From Candidatus Sumerlaeota bacterium (GTDB lineage Bacteria > Sumerlaeota > Sumerlaeia > JADFCT01), in contig JADFCT010000201.1 in assembly GCA_017161665.1 (NCBI GenBank), forward strand, positions 1 through 7,129: a stretch of 7,129 nt of DNA, given 5' to 3'. The position numbers were made by a program, and so were the translations under genes. The notes beneath the pieces are model-generated. The model was not told where the DNA came from and did no database searches. It was given only the letters and a program-made list of their open reading frames with translations. Shown in pieces: positions 1-6,351 of this stretch; the first letter of the stretch is position 1, and each line of letters begins with the position of its first letter.

Positions 1-1
1 G

Positions 2-361
2 TTCTGCCGGGCTGTCGATCATCCGCGCTGTCGGGCCATGCTGGACACCTTCCATTCTCATATTGAGGAAAAGAACATCGTCGAGTCCATCCGCGCCGTG
101 AAGGGGCTGCTGGCCCATGTGCATATTTCCGAGAACGACCGCAGCACGCCCGGCAGCGGCAATGTGCGATGGGATGACACGTTCGACACGCTGTCGGAAA
201 TCGGCTACGATGATATGATGGTGATCGAGGCTTTCGGCCTGGCGCTGGAAAAACTGGTCCCGACGGTGAAAATCTGGCGGCGCATGTACGAGACGGAACG
301 GCAGTTGATCGCGGACGGCCTGAAGTTCATGAAAGACGAAGTGGCGAAGCGGGTGGGGTGA
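2..361 (+). CDS. Sugar epimerase/isomerase, TIM-barrel AP_endonuc_2 family (C-terminal part, 5' truncated by window edge)
   Basis: The frame is open from base 2 and ends at TGA 359-361, giving 119 visible codons. Proteins of this family are usually about 260-300 residues, so more than half lies upstream of the window; the ATG at 38 is internal. The visible part resembles the C-terminal half of D-tagatose/D-psicose 3-epimerase and xylose-isomerase-like proteins. Recognisable blocks are MLDTFH (metal-binding Asp plus the adjacent active-site His), HVHISENDR (metal-ligand His and a substrate-contacting Arg), PGSGNVRWD and VIEAFG (Glu metal ligand and general base). Family knowledge: these enzymes use a divalent metal to epimerise or isomerise ketoses or keto-sugar derivatives in the cytoplasm. 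The metal-site residues that fall in this half are all present, so the enzyme looks active. The exact substrate cannot be read from this fragment; hydroxypyruvate isomerase or an inositol-catabolism-type enzyme are alternatives within the superfamily. Confidence 0.9.
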   Translation, partial: FCRAVDHPRCRAMLDTFHSHIEEKNIVESIRAVKGLLAHVHISENDRSTPGSGNVRWDDTFDTLSEIGYDDMMVIEAFGLALEKLVPTVKIWRRMYETERQLIADGLKFMKDEVAKRVG

Positions 362-393
362 GCATGGAGCATTGGCACAGTCTCTGCTTGTGT

Positions 394-421
394 TTCCATC
401 TGGATGGAATTGCTTTTTTTT
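394..421 (+). terminator. Probable weak intrinsic terminator after the sugar epimerase gene
   Basis: A 6-bp stem (TTCCAT 394-399 with ATGGAA 404-409, loop CTGG) is followed, four bases after the stem, by eight Ts (414-421). It lies 33 nt after the epimerase stop codon, a normal place for a Rho-independent terminator. The stem has only two G:C pairs and the T-run is slightly displaced, so termination may be partial. It suggests that the epimerase and the downstream lipoprotein gene are separate transcription units. Confidence 0.5.
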
Positions 422-533
422 GGCCTCATTGTATCGACTGGGGAGAGGTTCCACGGTTGGTCCATTGCGTTTCCGGGGCGTCATTTCTCTGGCGCGCCGC
501 GGGCGCGGGCGCATAGGATCGGGTCACTTCATC

Positions 534-538
534 AAGGA
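534..538 (+). promoter_or_regulatory. Ribosome binding site that fixes the lipoprotein start at 548
   Basis: AAGGA sits 9 nt before ATG 548. It supports translation beginning at 548 rather than at the in-frame ATG 404, which lies inside the terminator hairpin and has no Shine-Dalgarno sequence. Confidence 0.75.
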
Positions 539-547
539 TGCGTTTCC

Positions 548-2488
548 ATGGCGATGTCCTTTAACATAAACGGGGCGCGTGTGTTGATCGTCCTGATTCT
601 GTGGGCGATGGTCAGCGGGTGTGAGCGTCCGCAGTCTGGAAACCTTTCCACCGTTCCCACCCCCACGCCGGAGCCACCGGTAGCCCAAGGGGCGATTGCC
701 GGCTCCGTTCTCCTGGACGGGGAAAGCGATCACAGTGGGGTCCAGGTCTTTATCGGCGGCACAGGCCATGGGGCCTGGTCCGATCGCAACGGCGCCTATC
801 GCATTGCGGACGTGCCCACCGGGACTTATGAAGTCAGCATCCAGCATGAAGGATTTTCTCGTCACCATTTCGACAAGATTTTCTATAATTTCGACAATGG
901 CAGGGATATGGCCTACAGCCTGCCCGAAGTCACCCTTCAGCGAAAGCCCATCACGCGCGACGTGGTCGAGCAGGCCTTGGGCTCCGTGACGGGAGTGGCT
1001 CATTATTCCGACAAACTCCTCCACAGCGGGATTGAGATATTCATCGAGAACACCGCCTTCAGCGCCGCCTCTGACGATTCGGGCTCCTTTGCCTTTCAAA
1101 ACCTGGAGCCCGGCACGTATATGCTGCGCCTGTCCAGCGAGGGGTACGAGACGCGCAAGGTCTCCGTGGACGTGACGGCCGGGGAGGTGGCGATTCTGCG
1201 GGCGCCCGAACCCGGCCGGCCGGAAGTGATTGCGCTCCGTCCGCTGGCCCCTGAAGTCCAAACCGCCAACATTTCCGGCGCCGTGACCGTTTATGATCGA
1301 CAGGGTAATGTCCTTCAGGGGATCAAGGACATTCTGGTGGCGCTGGACGGCACGTCCTTCGTGGCGGTGGCGGACGAGGCGGGCCAGTTCACTCTGTCGG
1401 ATGTCCCCGCCGGACGTTACGCCATCGCGGCGTTGGCGACGGGCTATCGGGCGCCGGCTGATAAGGTTTATATCAATTTGCCGGCGGGACAAGACCAGAC
1501 CGTTGAACTGCGACTGGACGAAGCGCCGGAAACGGAAGAGGATAAAGGCGGGGTGCGCGGCGTGGCGCTTCTGGAGGACGGTTCGTCGCCCCTGGGCATT
1601 CAGGTCGGTCTGGCGGGACAGGCGATCGTTTCTCTGGCCAATGACGCCGGCGAGTATTATCTGAGCGACGTTCCGGTGGGAGATTATACGCTGGTTCTTT
1701 CGCGCGAAGGGTATCAGACCGTCCAGATGGAGGGGATTGCCGTTGAAGCGGACGCCGATACGGTGGCGCCGACGGTGACGCTGATTCCGGAAGTGATCCC
1801 GCCCTACGTCATCGCCACGAATCCGACGGATGGCGCGCGCGGGATCCCGGTGGAGGGTACCGTTTCCGCGCGCATTCGGTTCAGCGAAAAAATGGAGCCG
1901 CAGTCCGTTCTCAACGCGTTGACGATCGAGCCGCCGGTTTCGCATCAGGCCTTTATCGGACGGACCCATCCGGGGGCGGACTACGACACGCTGGTTGTGG
2001 AGTTGTACGGCCAGGGCGAGGCGGCATTGCGTTTTGACACGCGCTATCAGTTCCGCATCGATGCCACAGCGGCCGACGAACGGGGCGTGACGCTGGCCGA
2101 ACCATATGTCTTTTCGTTTGCCACGGGCAAACCGGAAGTCATCGCCACCGATCCGGTTGACGGCGGTCGGCTCTCCATAGCGCCGGGAGTGAATTATCCC
2201 GCGCGCATCTTTTTCAATGCCTCCATTGATCCCGAATCCATAACGGATCGGGCCATCCGCGTCCGGCCCTCCCCCAATTCCAACATCAACGTGGAACTGA
2301 CCCGGGATCCGCGAACCGGTTGGAGCGTGGCGCTGGTGTTTGTGGAATGGGAGCCGGGGCAGACCTATACCATCAGCGTGGGGCCGCGCGTGCGTCTGGC
2401 CGGAGAGCGCGGCAATGCGTCGGTCCAGCCGTATTCGTTCCGCGTTTCCGTGCCCGAGCGGCCTTCTTCACGCCGACGCGATCGATAG
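548..2488 (+). CDS. Modular outer-membrane lipoprotein with four carboxypeptidase-regulatory-like domains and two Big_5 Ig-like domains
   Basis: This 646-residue protein starts with a clear type II signal: residues 1-11 carry Arg11, 12-21 are hydrophobic, and the lipobox VSGC puts the lipidated Cys at 25. Glu26 is not the Asp inner-membrane retention signal, so outer-membrane anchoring is likely. A Pro/Thr-rich tether (about 35-44) leads to four carboxypeptidase-regulatory-like (CarboxypepD_reg) beta-sandwich repeats at about 48-130, 146-235, 241-325 and 334-415. Each has the family signature of D-x-x-G-x-[YF] followed by a V/L-P-x-G-x-Y turn and then an E/T-G-[YF] element. Two Big_5/SbsA-like domains follow at about 418-526 and 529-638; both open with P-x-V/Y-IAT-[ND]-P-x-[DG]-G. 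The last six residues are SSRRRDR-like and basic. No enzymatic domain or catalytic motif is visible, so a structural, adhesive or carbohydrate/protein-binding surface role is inferred from architecture only. The start at 548 is chosen over 404 because it gives a proper signal peptide and a good ribosome binding site. The next gene is 141 bp away, so co-transcription is uncertain. Confidence 0.93.
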   Translation: MAMSFNINGARVLIVLILWAMVSGCERPQSGNLSTVPTPTPEPPVAQGAIAGSVLLDGESDHSGVQVFIGGTGHGAWSDRNGAYRIADVPTGTYEVSIQHEGFSRHHFDKIFYNFDNGRDMAYSLPEVTLQRKPITRDVVEQALGSVTGVAHYSDKLLHSGIEIFIENTAFSAASDDSGSFAFQNLEPGTYMLRLSSEGYETRKVSVDVTAGEVAILRAPEPGRPEVIALRPLAPEVQTANISGAVTVYDRQGNVLQGIKDILVALDGTSFVAVADEAGQFTLSDVPAGRYAIAALATGYRAPADKVYINLPAGQDQTVELRLDEAPETEEDKGGVRGVALLEDGSSPLGIQVGLAGQAIVSLANDAGEYYLSDVPVGDYTLVLSREGYQTVQMEGIAVEADADTVAPTVTLIPEVIPPYVIATNPTDGARGIPVEGTVSARIRFSEKMEPQSVLNALTIEPPVSHQAFIGRTHPGADYDTLVVELYGQGEAALRFDTRYQFRIDATAADERGVTLAEPYVFSFATGKPEVIATDPVDGGRLSIAPGVNYPARIFFNASIDPESITDRAIRVRPSPNSNINVELTRDPRTGWSVALVFVEWEPGQTYTISVGPRVRLAGERGNASVQPYSFRVSVPERPSSRRRDR

Positions 2489-2507
2489 GCGTCTGCAACC
2501 ATTTTTC

Positions 2508-2591
2508 GGACAGGTTTTACAGGATAGACAGGCTATTTTTTTTGCGGCAGAGCCGCAAAAAAGAATCCTGTTCATCCTGAAAATCCTGTCT
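2508..2591. repeat. Long imperfect inverted repeat (CAGGAT-rich intergenic palindrome)
   Basis: The left arm (about 2508-2548) and right arm (2552-2591) are imperfect reverse complements around the loop AGA 2549-2551. The apical stem is GCGGC 2544-2548 with GCCGC 2552-2556, flanked by T8 on the left and A6 on the right. Each arm carries spaced ACAGGAT/ATCCTGT-like units. This matches a style of dispersed intergenic palindrome, arrays of CAGGAT-N-ACAGGAT with their complement, that I recall from many environmental bacterial genomes. RNA from either strand could fold into a long hairpin of nearly 40 pairs. Because the T-run precedes the GC stem on both strands, it is not a canonical intrinsic terminator, although it could still block transcription or protect mRNA 3' ends. 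Confidence 0.75.
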
Positions 2592-2611
2592 AAAAAGTGC
2601 TCTTTTCGGCA

Positions 2612-2619
2612 GGGAGGGG
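2612..2619 (+). promoter_or_regulatory. Ribosome binding site that fixes the DUF167 start at 2630
   Basis: GGGAGGGG ends 10 nt before ATG 2630. It favours this start over the in-frame GTG at 2597, which follows an A-run directly after the inverted repeat and has no Shine-Dalgarno sequence. Confidence 0.7.
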
Positions 2620-2629
2620 ATCAATAGCC

Positions 2630-2953
2630 ATGGAACCGCATGGTGGCGGATGGATACAATCGGACGGCGACGGTGTGTTGATTCATTTAAGGGCGCAACC
2701 GGGCGCCTCGCGCAATGAAATCACGGGCGTGGCCGAGGGGCGATTGCGCGTCCGGGTCCAGGCGCCGCCCGTGGAAGGCGCGGCCAACGCCGCGCTGTGC
2801 CGGTTTCTGGCCAAAAGCCTGGGCGTGGCCAAGTCGCGCGCGTCCATTGTTCGCGGTGATCGGAGCCGCGAAAAAACCCTCCATGTCGCCGGAGTGAACA
2901 CGGACGAGGCGCGCCGGAAACTGGGGATTCCCCCGCCGGACACAGCGGAATGA
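2630..2953 (+). CDS. DUF167 / YggU (UPF0235) family protein
   Basis: This 107-residue protein has the typical length and motifs of the DUF167/YggU family. Residues 15-28 form the first strand and the QPGASR motif. Residues 38-56 hold the R-L-R-V-R-V segment followed by APPVEGAANAAL, the family hallmark. LAKSLGV (60-66) is the conserved helix end, and G76-x-x-S-R-x-K82 is the last conserved turn before a closing strand. The first 14 residues and the Pro-rich last 8 are variable tails. Family knowledge: small soluble cytoplasmic alpha/beta proteins of unknown biochemical role, widespread in bacteria and often next to yggT or cell-division genes. Here the partner is different: the stop overlaps the next gene's ATG as ATGA (2950-2953), which implies translational coupling to the large GT-C-like membrane protein. 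Family assignment is firm; function is unknown. Confidence 0.92.
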   Translation: MEPHGGGWIQSDGDGVLIHLRAQPGASRNEITGVAEGRLRVRVQAPPVEGAANAALCRFLAKSLGVAKSRASIVRGDRSREKTLHVAGVNTDEARRKLGIPPPDTAE

Positions 2954-5799
2954 ACAGGGACGCAAACATGGCAAACATGGATTCGGCCAGGAAGGGCGCC
3001 CTTCCTGGCTGGCTGGGCGGCGCATTGGTATGCGTCACGGCCTGGGCCGTGATCCTTCACTACTATTTCTTCCATGAACCCTGGGCCCAGGGCTTGTTCT
3101 TCAATATGGTGAACGGCATCGCCGGCCCCTACCATTTTAACGATTGGATCGTGAGCGGTCGCGATCTTCTGTTTCTGGGATTGGGAATCCTGGCGATGCT
3201 GGTGGCGTTTGTCTGGAGCGCGCCGCGGATTCTCAATCGATGGGAAGGCTGGCGGACGCGGTTACTTGTCCTGTTAACCGCTTTTGGCGGCGGTGTCGGA
3301 CTGGCGGCTGTTTTGTGGGCTATGCGGATTCGCCCGAATTTCGGTTGGGGCGGGGCGGCCTGGGTCTGGTATGGCGTGGGCGCGGCGCTGATTCTCGCTC
3401 TTGGTTTTTTCCCGTCCCGGAACGGCTTTGCCTGGGGGCGACATGGGCTTTTATTTGTGCTGGGACTGGCGGCGGGGCGCGGCGTGGAGCCGCTGGCCTG
3501 GTCGCCCGTCTTGTGGGCCATGATCGGCTGGCTGGGGCTTTGTCTGTGGACCGGCTGGTGGCTGCTGGATTGGTGGGACGGCTTCATGCCCCGTGGCGCA
3601 GCGGTGGCGACGGCTTTTGTCCTGGGCGTGACGGTCTGTGGACTCTTGACGGAAGGGCTGGCCATGGCGGGCCTGTTTCGCCGATGGCCGATTGTGATCG
3701 GTGGCATGGCGTTGCTGGCCGGCATCGGCGCCGTCCGGCATGTCCGCCGCCGTCGTTCCTTTCATGGCGTTCACACCGTGGACCCGGAGTTGCTGCGCCG
3801 ACAGGTGTTGCAAGAGGTGGCCCGCCGATACCAGGCGTCCATGATCGGCCCACACGGATGGTCGGAACGCGTGATCTGGTGGACCGCCTGCTTCTTCACG
3901 GCAATGATTACGGCACTGACGTTTTATCATGGCATGGGGTATGCCGAAACGTATTGGGACAGCCTGATCCTTTATCTCGGCTATGCGCGGATGACCTTCC
4001 TGGAAGAGGGATTCCCCTTCAAAGCCGTGGCGCAGGTTGGTATTGGTCTGGGCGCCAATTATCCCCACCTGTATCCAACCCTTGTGGCCACAGGGCCGGC
4101 TTTGGCGGGAACCTGGGACGCAATTGGCGGTCAGATGGCTGCGCCGCTGGCCGGCGTGTTGAGTTGCGTCCTGGCCTATCACACCGTCCTGTATCTGACC
4201 CGTCGTCCTGTGACGGCCATGGTGGCGACGCTGGCCTTTCGCGCGTTGCCCTTTGGCATCTATTATTCCATCTACGCTTCGGACTATGCCTACGCCATCC
4301 TCTTTGCCATGGCGATTATCTATCTAGGTGTTTTGTATATGGATACGGCATCGCCGGCTTATCTGATCGCGCAAACCTTCATGTGCGCCGGCGCGTCCCA
4401 TATCAATTACCTGATGCTGGCCATGTGGGGCGTCTGGGCGACGACGATTTTCCTGACGCATTGTCGCCGGGGCGTCCTGGCGGGTCACATCCGGGATCGG
4501 CGGCGCGCGTCGGGCCGCTCGTCCCTGTTCATGTGTCAGGCGCAGCGCGGCGAATTCGATGAGGCCGGCGAAATTGTCTATGACGACGCGCTCATGTATC
4601 TGGAAGATTATCCCCGTCCGGGCTTGCGCGACCTCCTGAGCGCCAACTGGTTCTGGGGCATGACGACGGCGGGGCTGCTGATGGCTTCAACCTGGTATGT
4701 GCGCAATCAGGTGTTGACGGGCAATCCGGTGTATTCGTTTTTCTCGGAGTTTCTGGGGGGGATTCGGATCAACCCCGAGGTTCTGGAATCGGCGCGCGTG
4801 GAGTGGATGCAAAACGGCGGGGGCATGGGCAATATCGCCCACGCCCTGCCCGACGTGGGGTATCGGGATCTGACGGTGTGGCATAAACTCCGGTATGGCC
4901 CCTGGTATTTTTATGGGGCTTCGACGGCTTGGCGGTACCAGCCGATTCTCTATGCCCTTGTGGTTCCGGGGATGTTGGCGATGCTGTGGGTGAGTTTGGC
5001 GAAGATGTGGGCGCGACTGCGCTGGCGCGAGGATGACCTGGATTCGCCGGCGCCCTCATGGGGGACGCGTCTGGGAGGCTGGCTGGCCGACCCGCTGGGG
5101 GGACTGGAAACCTGGGAGCGGGCGGGATTGTTGGGATTTGTGTTGGTCGGCGGCTTTTTGACCTATCATATTGCGATGGCCGATTTTTATCTGTATCAAA
5201 TTTTGCCGGCCATGGCGGCGTTTCCGATTTTCTATGCCTGGGGGATGGGATTCACAGATCGCCCGGGACTGCGGGAATTGATGGCGGCGGCGGTCGTTGC
5301 CACAGCGGTCGGATCGGGACTGCCCGTGGCGCTGATGGGCGGCAAGGTCTCTTCGCCCGCCCCGCTGGTGGCTCTCCACCATCCGGGCATGACGGACGAC
5401 GAGGTGTTGATGGGATGTTACGACACGGAATGGCGGTTTCTGCCGGATGGGTCCAAAGTCACGATGTTCGCGGATGTCAATCGCATTTGCGCAGGGAAGC
5501 CGCTTCTGACGCACGAGAATCGCCATGTGCTCTACGACCCGTCCATCCCGCTGGTCCATCTGGACGATTGGGAGACCCAGGCCTTGTGGGGGCGTCCGGC
5601 GGAGGACGTGGTCCGGGGGTTGAAGGCCATGGGGATTGAGTACTATTTATACATCCCGAACGAGGACAAACATGCGGTGAACGCCCGGCTGGGGATGAAG
5701 GAATTGATCCGGGACGGCTGGCTGGCGCCGGTTCTGGAATGGAATGGCGAAGGGAAAACCGGACCGGGGAGTCGCGTGTTGTACCGGTGGGCAAAATAG
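2950..5799 (+). CDS. Large polytopic GT-C-like glycosyltransferase with an extra N-terminal membrane module
   Basis: This 949-residue integral membrane protein has about 18 hydrophobic segments by eye. Residues 21-262 hold about eight of them (for example 21-41), ending at the arginine cluster RHVRRRR 263-269. A 45-residue, charged, probably cytoplasmic linker (263-307) leads to a second membrane block starting at 308. The first outer loop of that block carries YAETYWDSL (331-339), placed like the acidic loop-1 motif of GT-C enzymes (Glu333, Asp337), then EEGFPF and YPHLYPTL. A basic, probably cytoplasmic insertion lies at 504-566. WYVRNQVLTGNPVYSFF (582 onward) matches a motif I associate with PMT/GT39-like membrane glycosyltransferases. 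The C-terminal soluble domain (about 798-949) is probably periplasmic. Inferred role: transfer of a sugar from a polyprenyl-phosphate donor to an envelope acceptor; donor and acceptor are unknown. The ATG at 2950 overlaps the DUF167 stop. ATG 2968 is a real alternative (943 residues), with AGGGA 2956-2960 seven bases upstream. Coding certainty is high, the glycosyltransferase call moderate. Confidence 0.9.
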   Translation: MNRDANMANMDSARKGALPGWLGGALVCVTAWAVILHYYFFHEPWAQGLFFNMVNGIAGPYHFNDWIVSGRDLLFLGLGILAMLVAFVWSAPRILNRWEGWRTRLLVLLTAFGGGVGLAAVLWAMRIRPNFGWGGAAWVWYGVGAALILALGFFPSRNGFAWGRHGLLFVLGLAAGRGVEPLAWSPVLWAMIGWLGLCLWTGWWLLDWWDGFMPRGAAVATAFVLGVTVCGLLTEGLAMAGLFRRWPIVIGGMALLAGIGAVRHVRRRRSFHGVHTVDPELLRRQVLQEVARRYQASMIGPHGWSERVIWWTACFFTAMITALTFYHGMGYAETYWDSLILYLGYARMTFLEEGFPFKAVAQVGIGLGANYPHLYPTLVATGPALAGTWDAIGGQMAAPLAGVLSCVLAYHTVLYLTRRPVTAMVATLAFRALPFGIYYSIYASDYAYAILFAMAIIYLGVLYMDTASPAYLIAQTFMCAGASHINYLMLAMWGVWATTIFLTHCRRGVLAGHIRDRRRASGRSSLFMCQAQRGEFDEAGEIVYDDALMYLEDYPRPGLRDLLSANWFWGMTTAGLLMASTWYVRNQVLTGNPVYSFFSEFLGGIRINPEVLESARVEWMQNGGGMGNIAHALPDVGYRDLTVWHKLRYGPWYFYGASTAWRYQPILYALVVPGMLAMLWVSLAKMWARLRWREDDLDSPAPSWGTRLGGWLADPLGGLETWERAGLLGFVLVGGFLTYHIAMADFYLYQILPAMAAFPIFYAWGMGFTDRPGLRELMAAAVVATAVGSGLPVALMGGKVSSPAPLVALHHPGMTDDEVLMGCYDTEWRFLPDGSKVTMFADVNRICAGKPLLTHENRHVLYDPSIPLVHLDDWETQALWGRPAEDVVRGLKAMGIEYYLYIPNEDKHAVNARLGMKELIRDGWLAPVLEWNGEGKTGPGSRVLYRWAK
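2986..3009. repeat. Perfect 24-bp palindrome inside the start of the GT-C-like gene
   Basis: The half-site GCCAGGAAGGGC (2986-2997) is followed immediately by its exact reverse complement (2998-3009), with no spacer. It covers codons 13-20, just before the first membrane segment and 18-36 nt after the two candidate start codons. In mRNA it could fold into a strong hairpin close to the ribosome loading site, or it could be a dimeric protein-binding site. Confidence 0.7.
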
Positions 5800-5834
5800 C
5801 GGGCGGCGCGCTGGCACATCGACCGGGCGGACTC

Positions 5835-5853
5835 CATGGGCAAGACGCCCATG
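5835..5853. repeat. Short hairpin, CATGGGC-AAGAC-GCCCATG
   Basis: A perfect 7-bp inverted repeat (5835-5841 with 5847-5853) has a 5-base loop and starts 36 nt after the GT-C gene stop. There is no T-run directly behind it, so it is not a standard terminator. It resembles short dispersed intergenic hairpins I recall from environmental genomes, but a copy number cannot be judged from one window. Confidence 0.6.
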
Positions 5854-5953
5854 CCACTTTCAGGACCCCGTCAAATGAAGAAAATGATAGCGGGGCGCGG
5901 AGGCATTTTTTTTTGAACCATGAAGAATAGATGGAAAAGAAGATGGTTGCGCT

Positions 5954-6010
5954 AAACGCCAAGGCGCGATGACTTCTTTTCAAACGCCAAGGCGCAAACA
6001 AGCAAGGCGC
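5954..6010 (+). repeat. Three tandem-spaced copies of an AAACGCCAAGGCGC repeat
   Basis: AAACGCCAAGGCGC occurs exactly at 5954-5967 and 5982-5995, a period of 28 bases. A degenerate third copy (AAACAAGCAAGGCGC) lies at 5996-6010, immediately after the second. Each unit contains the mini-palindrome GCC-AA-GGC. The irregular spacing and only three copies argue against a CRISPR array; it fits a family of intergenic short repeats rich in CGC-CAAGG units. Confidence 0.75.
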
Positions 6011-6095
6011 CCCTGGGCGCGGGGCCGCTGTCCGATAAGGCCAGCGTCCAAGGAACCAAACATCCGCCAAGCCCCGAAGGTGGCGACACATAATA

Positions 6096-6135
6096 GCCCA
6101 GGGTGGAGCGACCGATAGGGAGCGGAGCCCTGGGT
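6096..6135. repeat. Inverted repeat with CCCAGGG / CCCTGGG arms
   Basis: CCCAGGG 6097-6103 and CCCTGGG 6128-6134 are perfect 7-bp arms, extended by possible G-U pairs on both sides (6096 with 6135, 6104 with 6127), around a purine-rich 22-base centre with GGAGCG repeated (6105-6110, and AGCGGAG at 6121-6127). With the preceding GGCGACACATAATAG it looks like a dispersed intergenic repeat unit, frequently mis-annotated as short hypothetical proteins. Confidence 0.6.
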
Positions 6136-6153
6136 CAGAGAACAGGCGACTGA

Positions 6154-6203
6154 GGCGCCGGCGCGCTTTTTGCCGCGCAGCGCGCAAAAAGCGTGACGGC
6201 GCC
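6154..6203. repeat. Strong GC-rich hairpin
   Basis: The outer stem GGCGCCG 6154-6160 pairs with CGGCGCC 6197-6203. After a 3-base mismatch bubble, the inner stem CGCTTTTTGC (6164-6173 region) pairs with GCAAAAAGCG (6184-6193), continuing with GCGC/GCGC near a very small loop around 6179. The stem is roughly 22-24 pairs. It could stop transcription or be a palindromic mobile repeat; there is no terminal T-run on the + strand, so it is not called a terminator. Confidence 0.7.
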
Positions 6204-6272
6204 GACGCCCATCCATCAGCGGTTTCAAATGTTTAAGAAAGTGGATTGGCTATCATTTTATTTTCGAAAGGT

Positions 6273-6303
6273 TTGAACGAATGGGCGGTCTTGATGGTCT
6301 AAT
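6273..6303 (+). promoter_or_regulatory. Candidate sigma70-type promoter for the CAP-domain gene
   Basis: TCTAAT (6298-6303) matches five of six bases of the -10 consensus. TTGAAC (6273-6278) is a partial -35 match, but the 19-bp spacing is longer than optimal. It sits in a locally AT-rich segment and would give a leader of about 50 nt before ATG 6361. A small hairpin (CGAGC 6325-6329, GCTCG 6333-6337) lies within that leader. Confidence 0.3.
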
Positions 6304-6345
6304 GTTTATTGTATTCCGACAGATCGAGCGTTGCTCGTGACATTC

Positions 6346-6351
6346 AAGGAG
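6346..6351 (+). promoter_or_regulatory. Ribosome binding site of the CAP-domain gene
   Basis: AAGGAG is a strong Shine-Dalgarno match, 9 nt before ATG 6361. It fixes the start of a gene whose stop codon lies beyond the window. Confidence 0.8.

Noticed and set aside
524..1969. 481-codon open frame on the minus strand opposite the lipoprotein gene
   Set aside because: It lies fully antisense to a gene with clear domain repeats, its product is Arg/His/Gly-rich low-complexity without a recognisable domain, and it is explained by GC-rich codon structure on the other strand.
2544..2556. GC stem with adjacent T and A runs as an intrinsic terminator
   Set aside because: On both strands the T-run comes before the stem rather than after it, so it lacks terminator polarity.
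2683..3135. Minus-strand frames opposite DUF167
   Set aside because: They are antisense to a firmly recognised protein family and cross the gene junction without their own start signals.
3144..4562. 472-codon + strand frame inside the GT-C-like gene
   Set aside because: It is an alternative-frame shadow; the product is rich in Arg, Gly and Cys with no membrane segments or motifs, whereas the main frame gives a coherent polytopic protein.
5906..5914. T9 tract as terminator of the GT-C gene
   Set aside because: The preceding bases are G-rich with no complementary C-rich arm, so no stem forms directly upstream.
5954..6010. Short CRISPR-like array
   Set aside because: The repeats are only 14 bp, spacers are 14 and 0 bp, only three copies exist and no cas gene is in view.
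5477..6228. Minus-strand frames spanning the end of the GT-C gene and the repeat spacer (5477-6187 and 5980-6228)
   Set aside because: They cover palindromic repeats, have no ribosome binding site and give low-complexity products typical of repeat-derived spurious genes.
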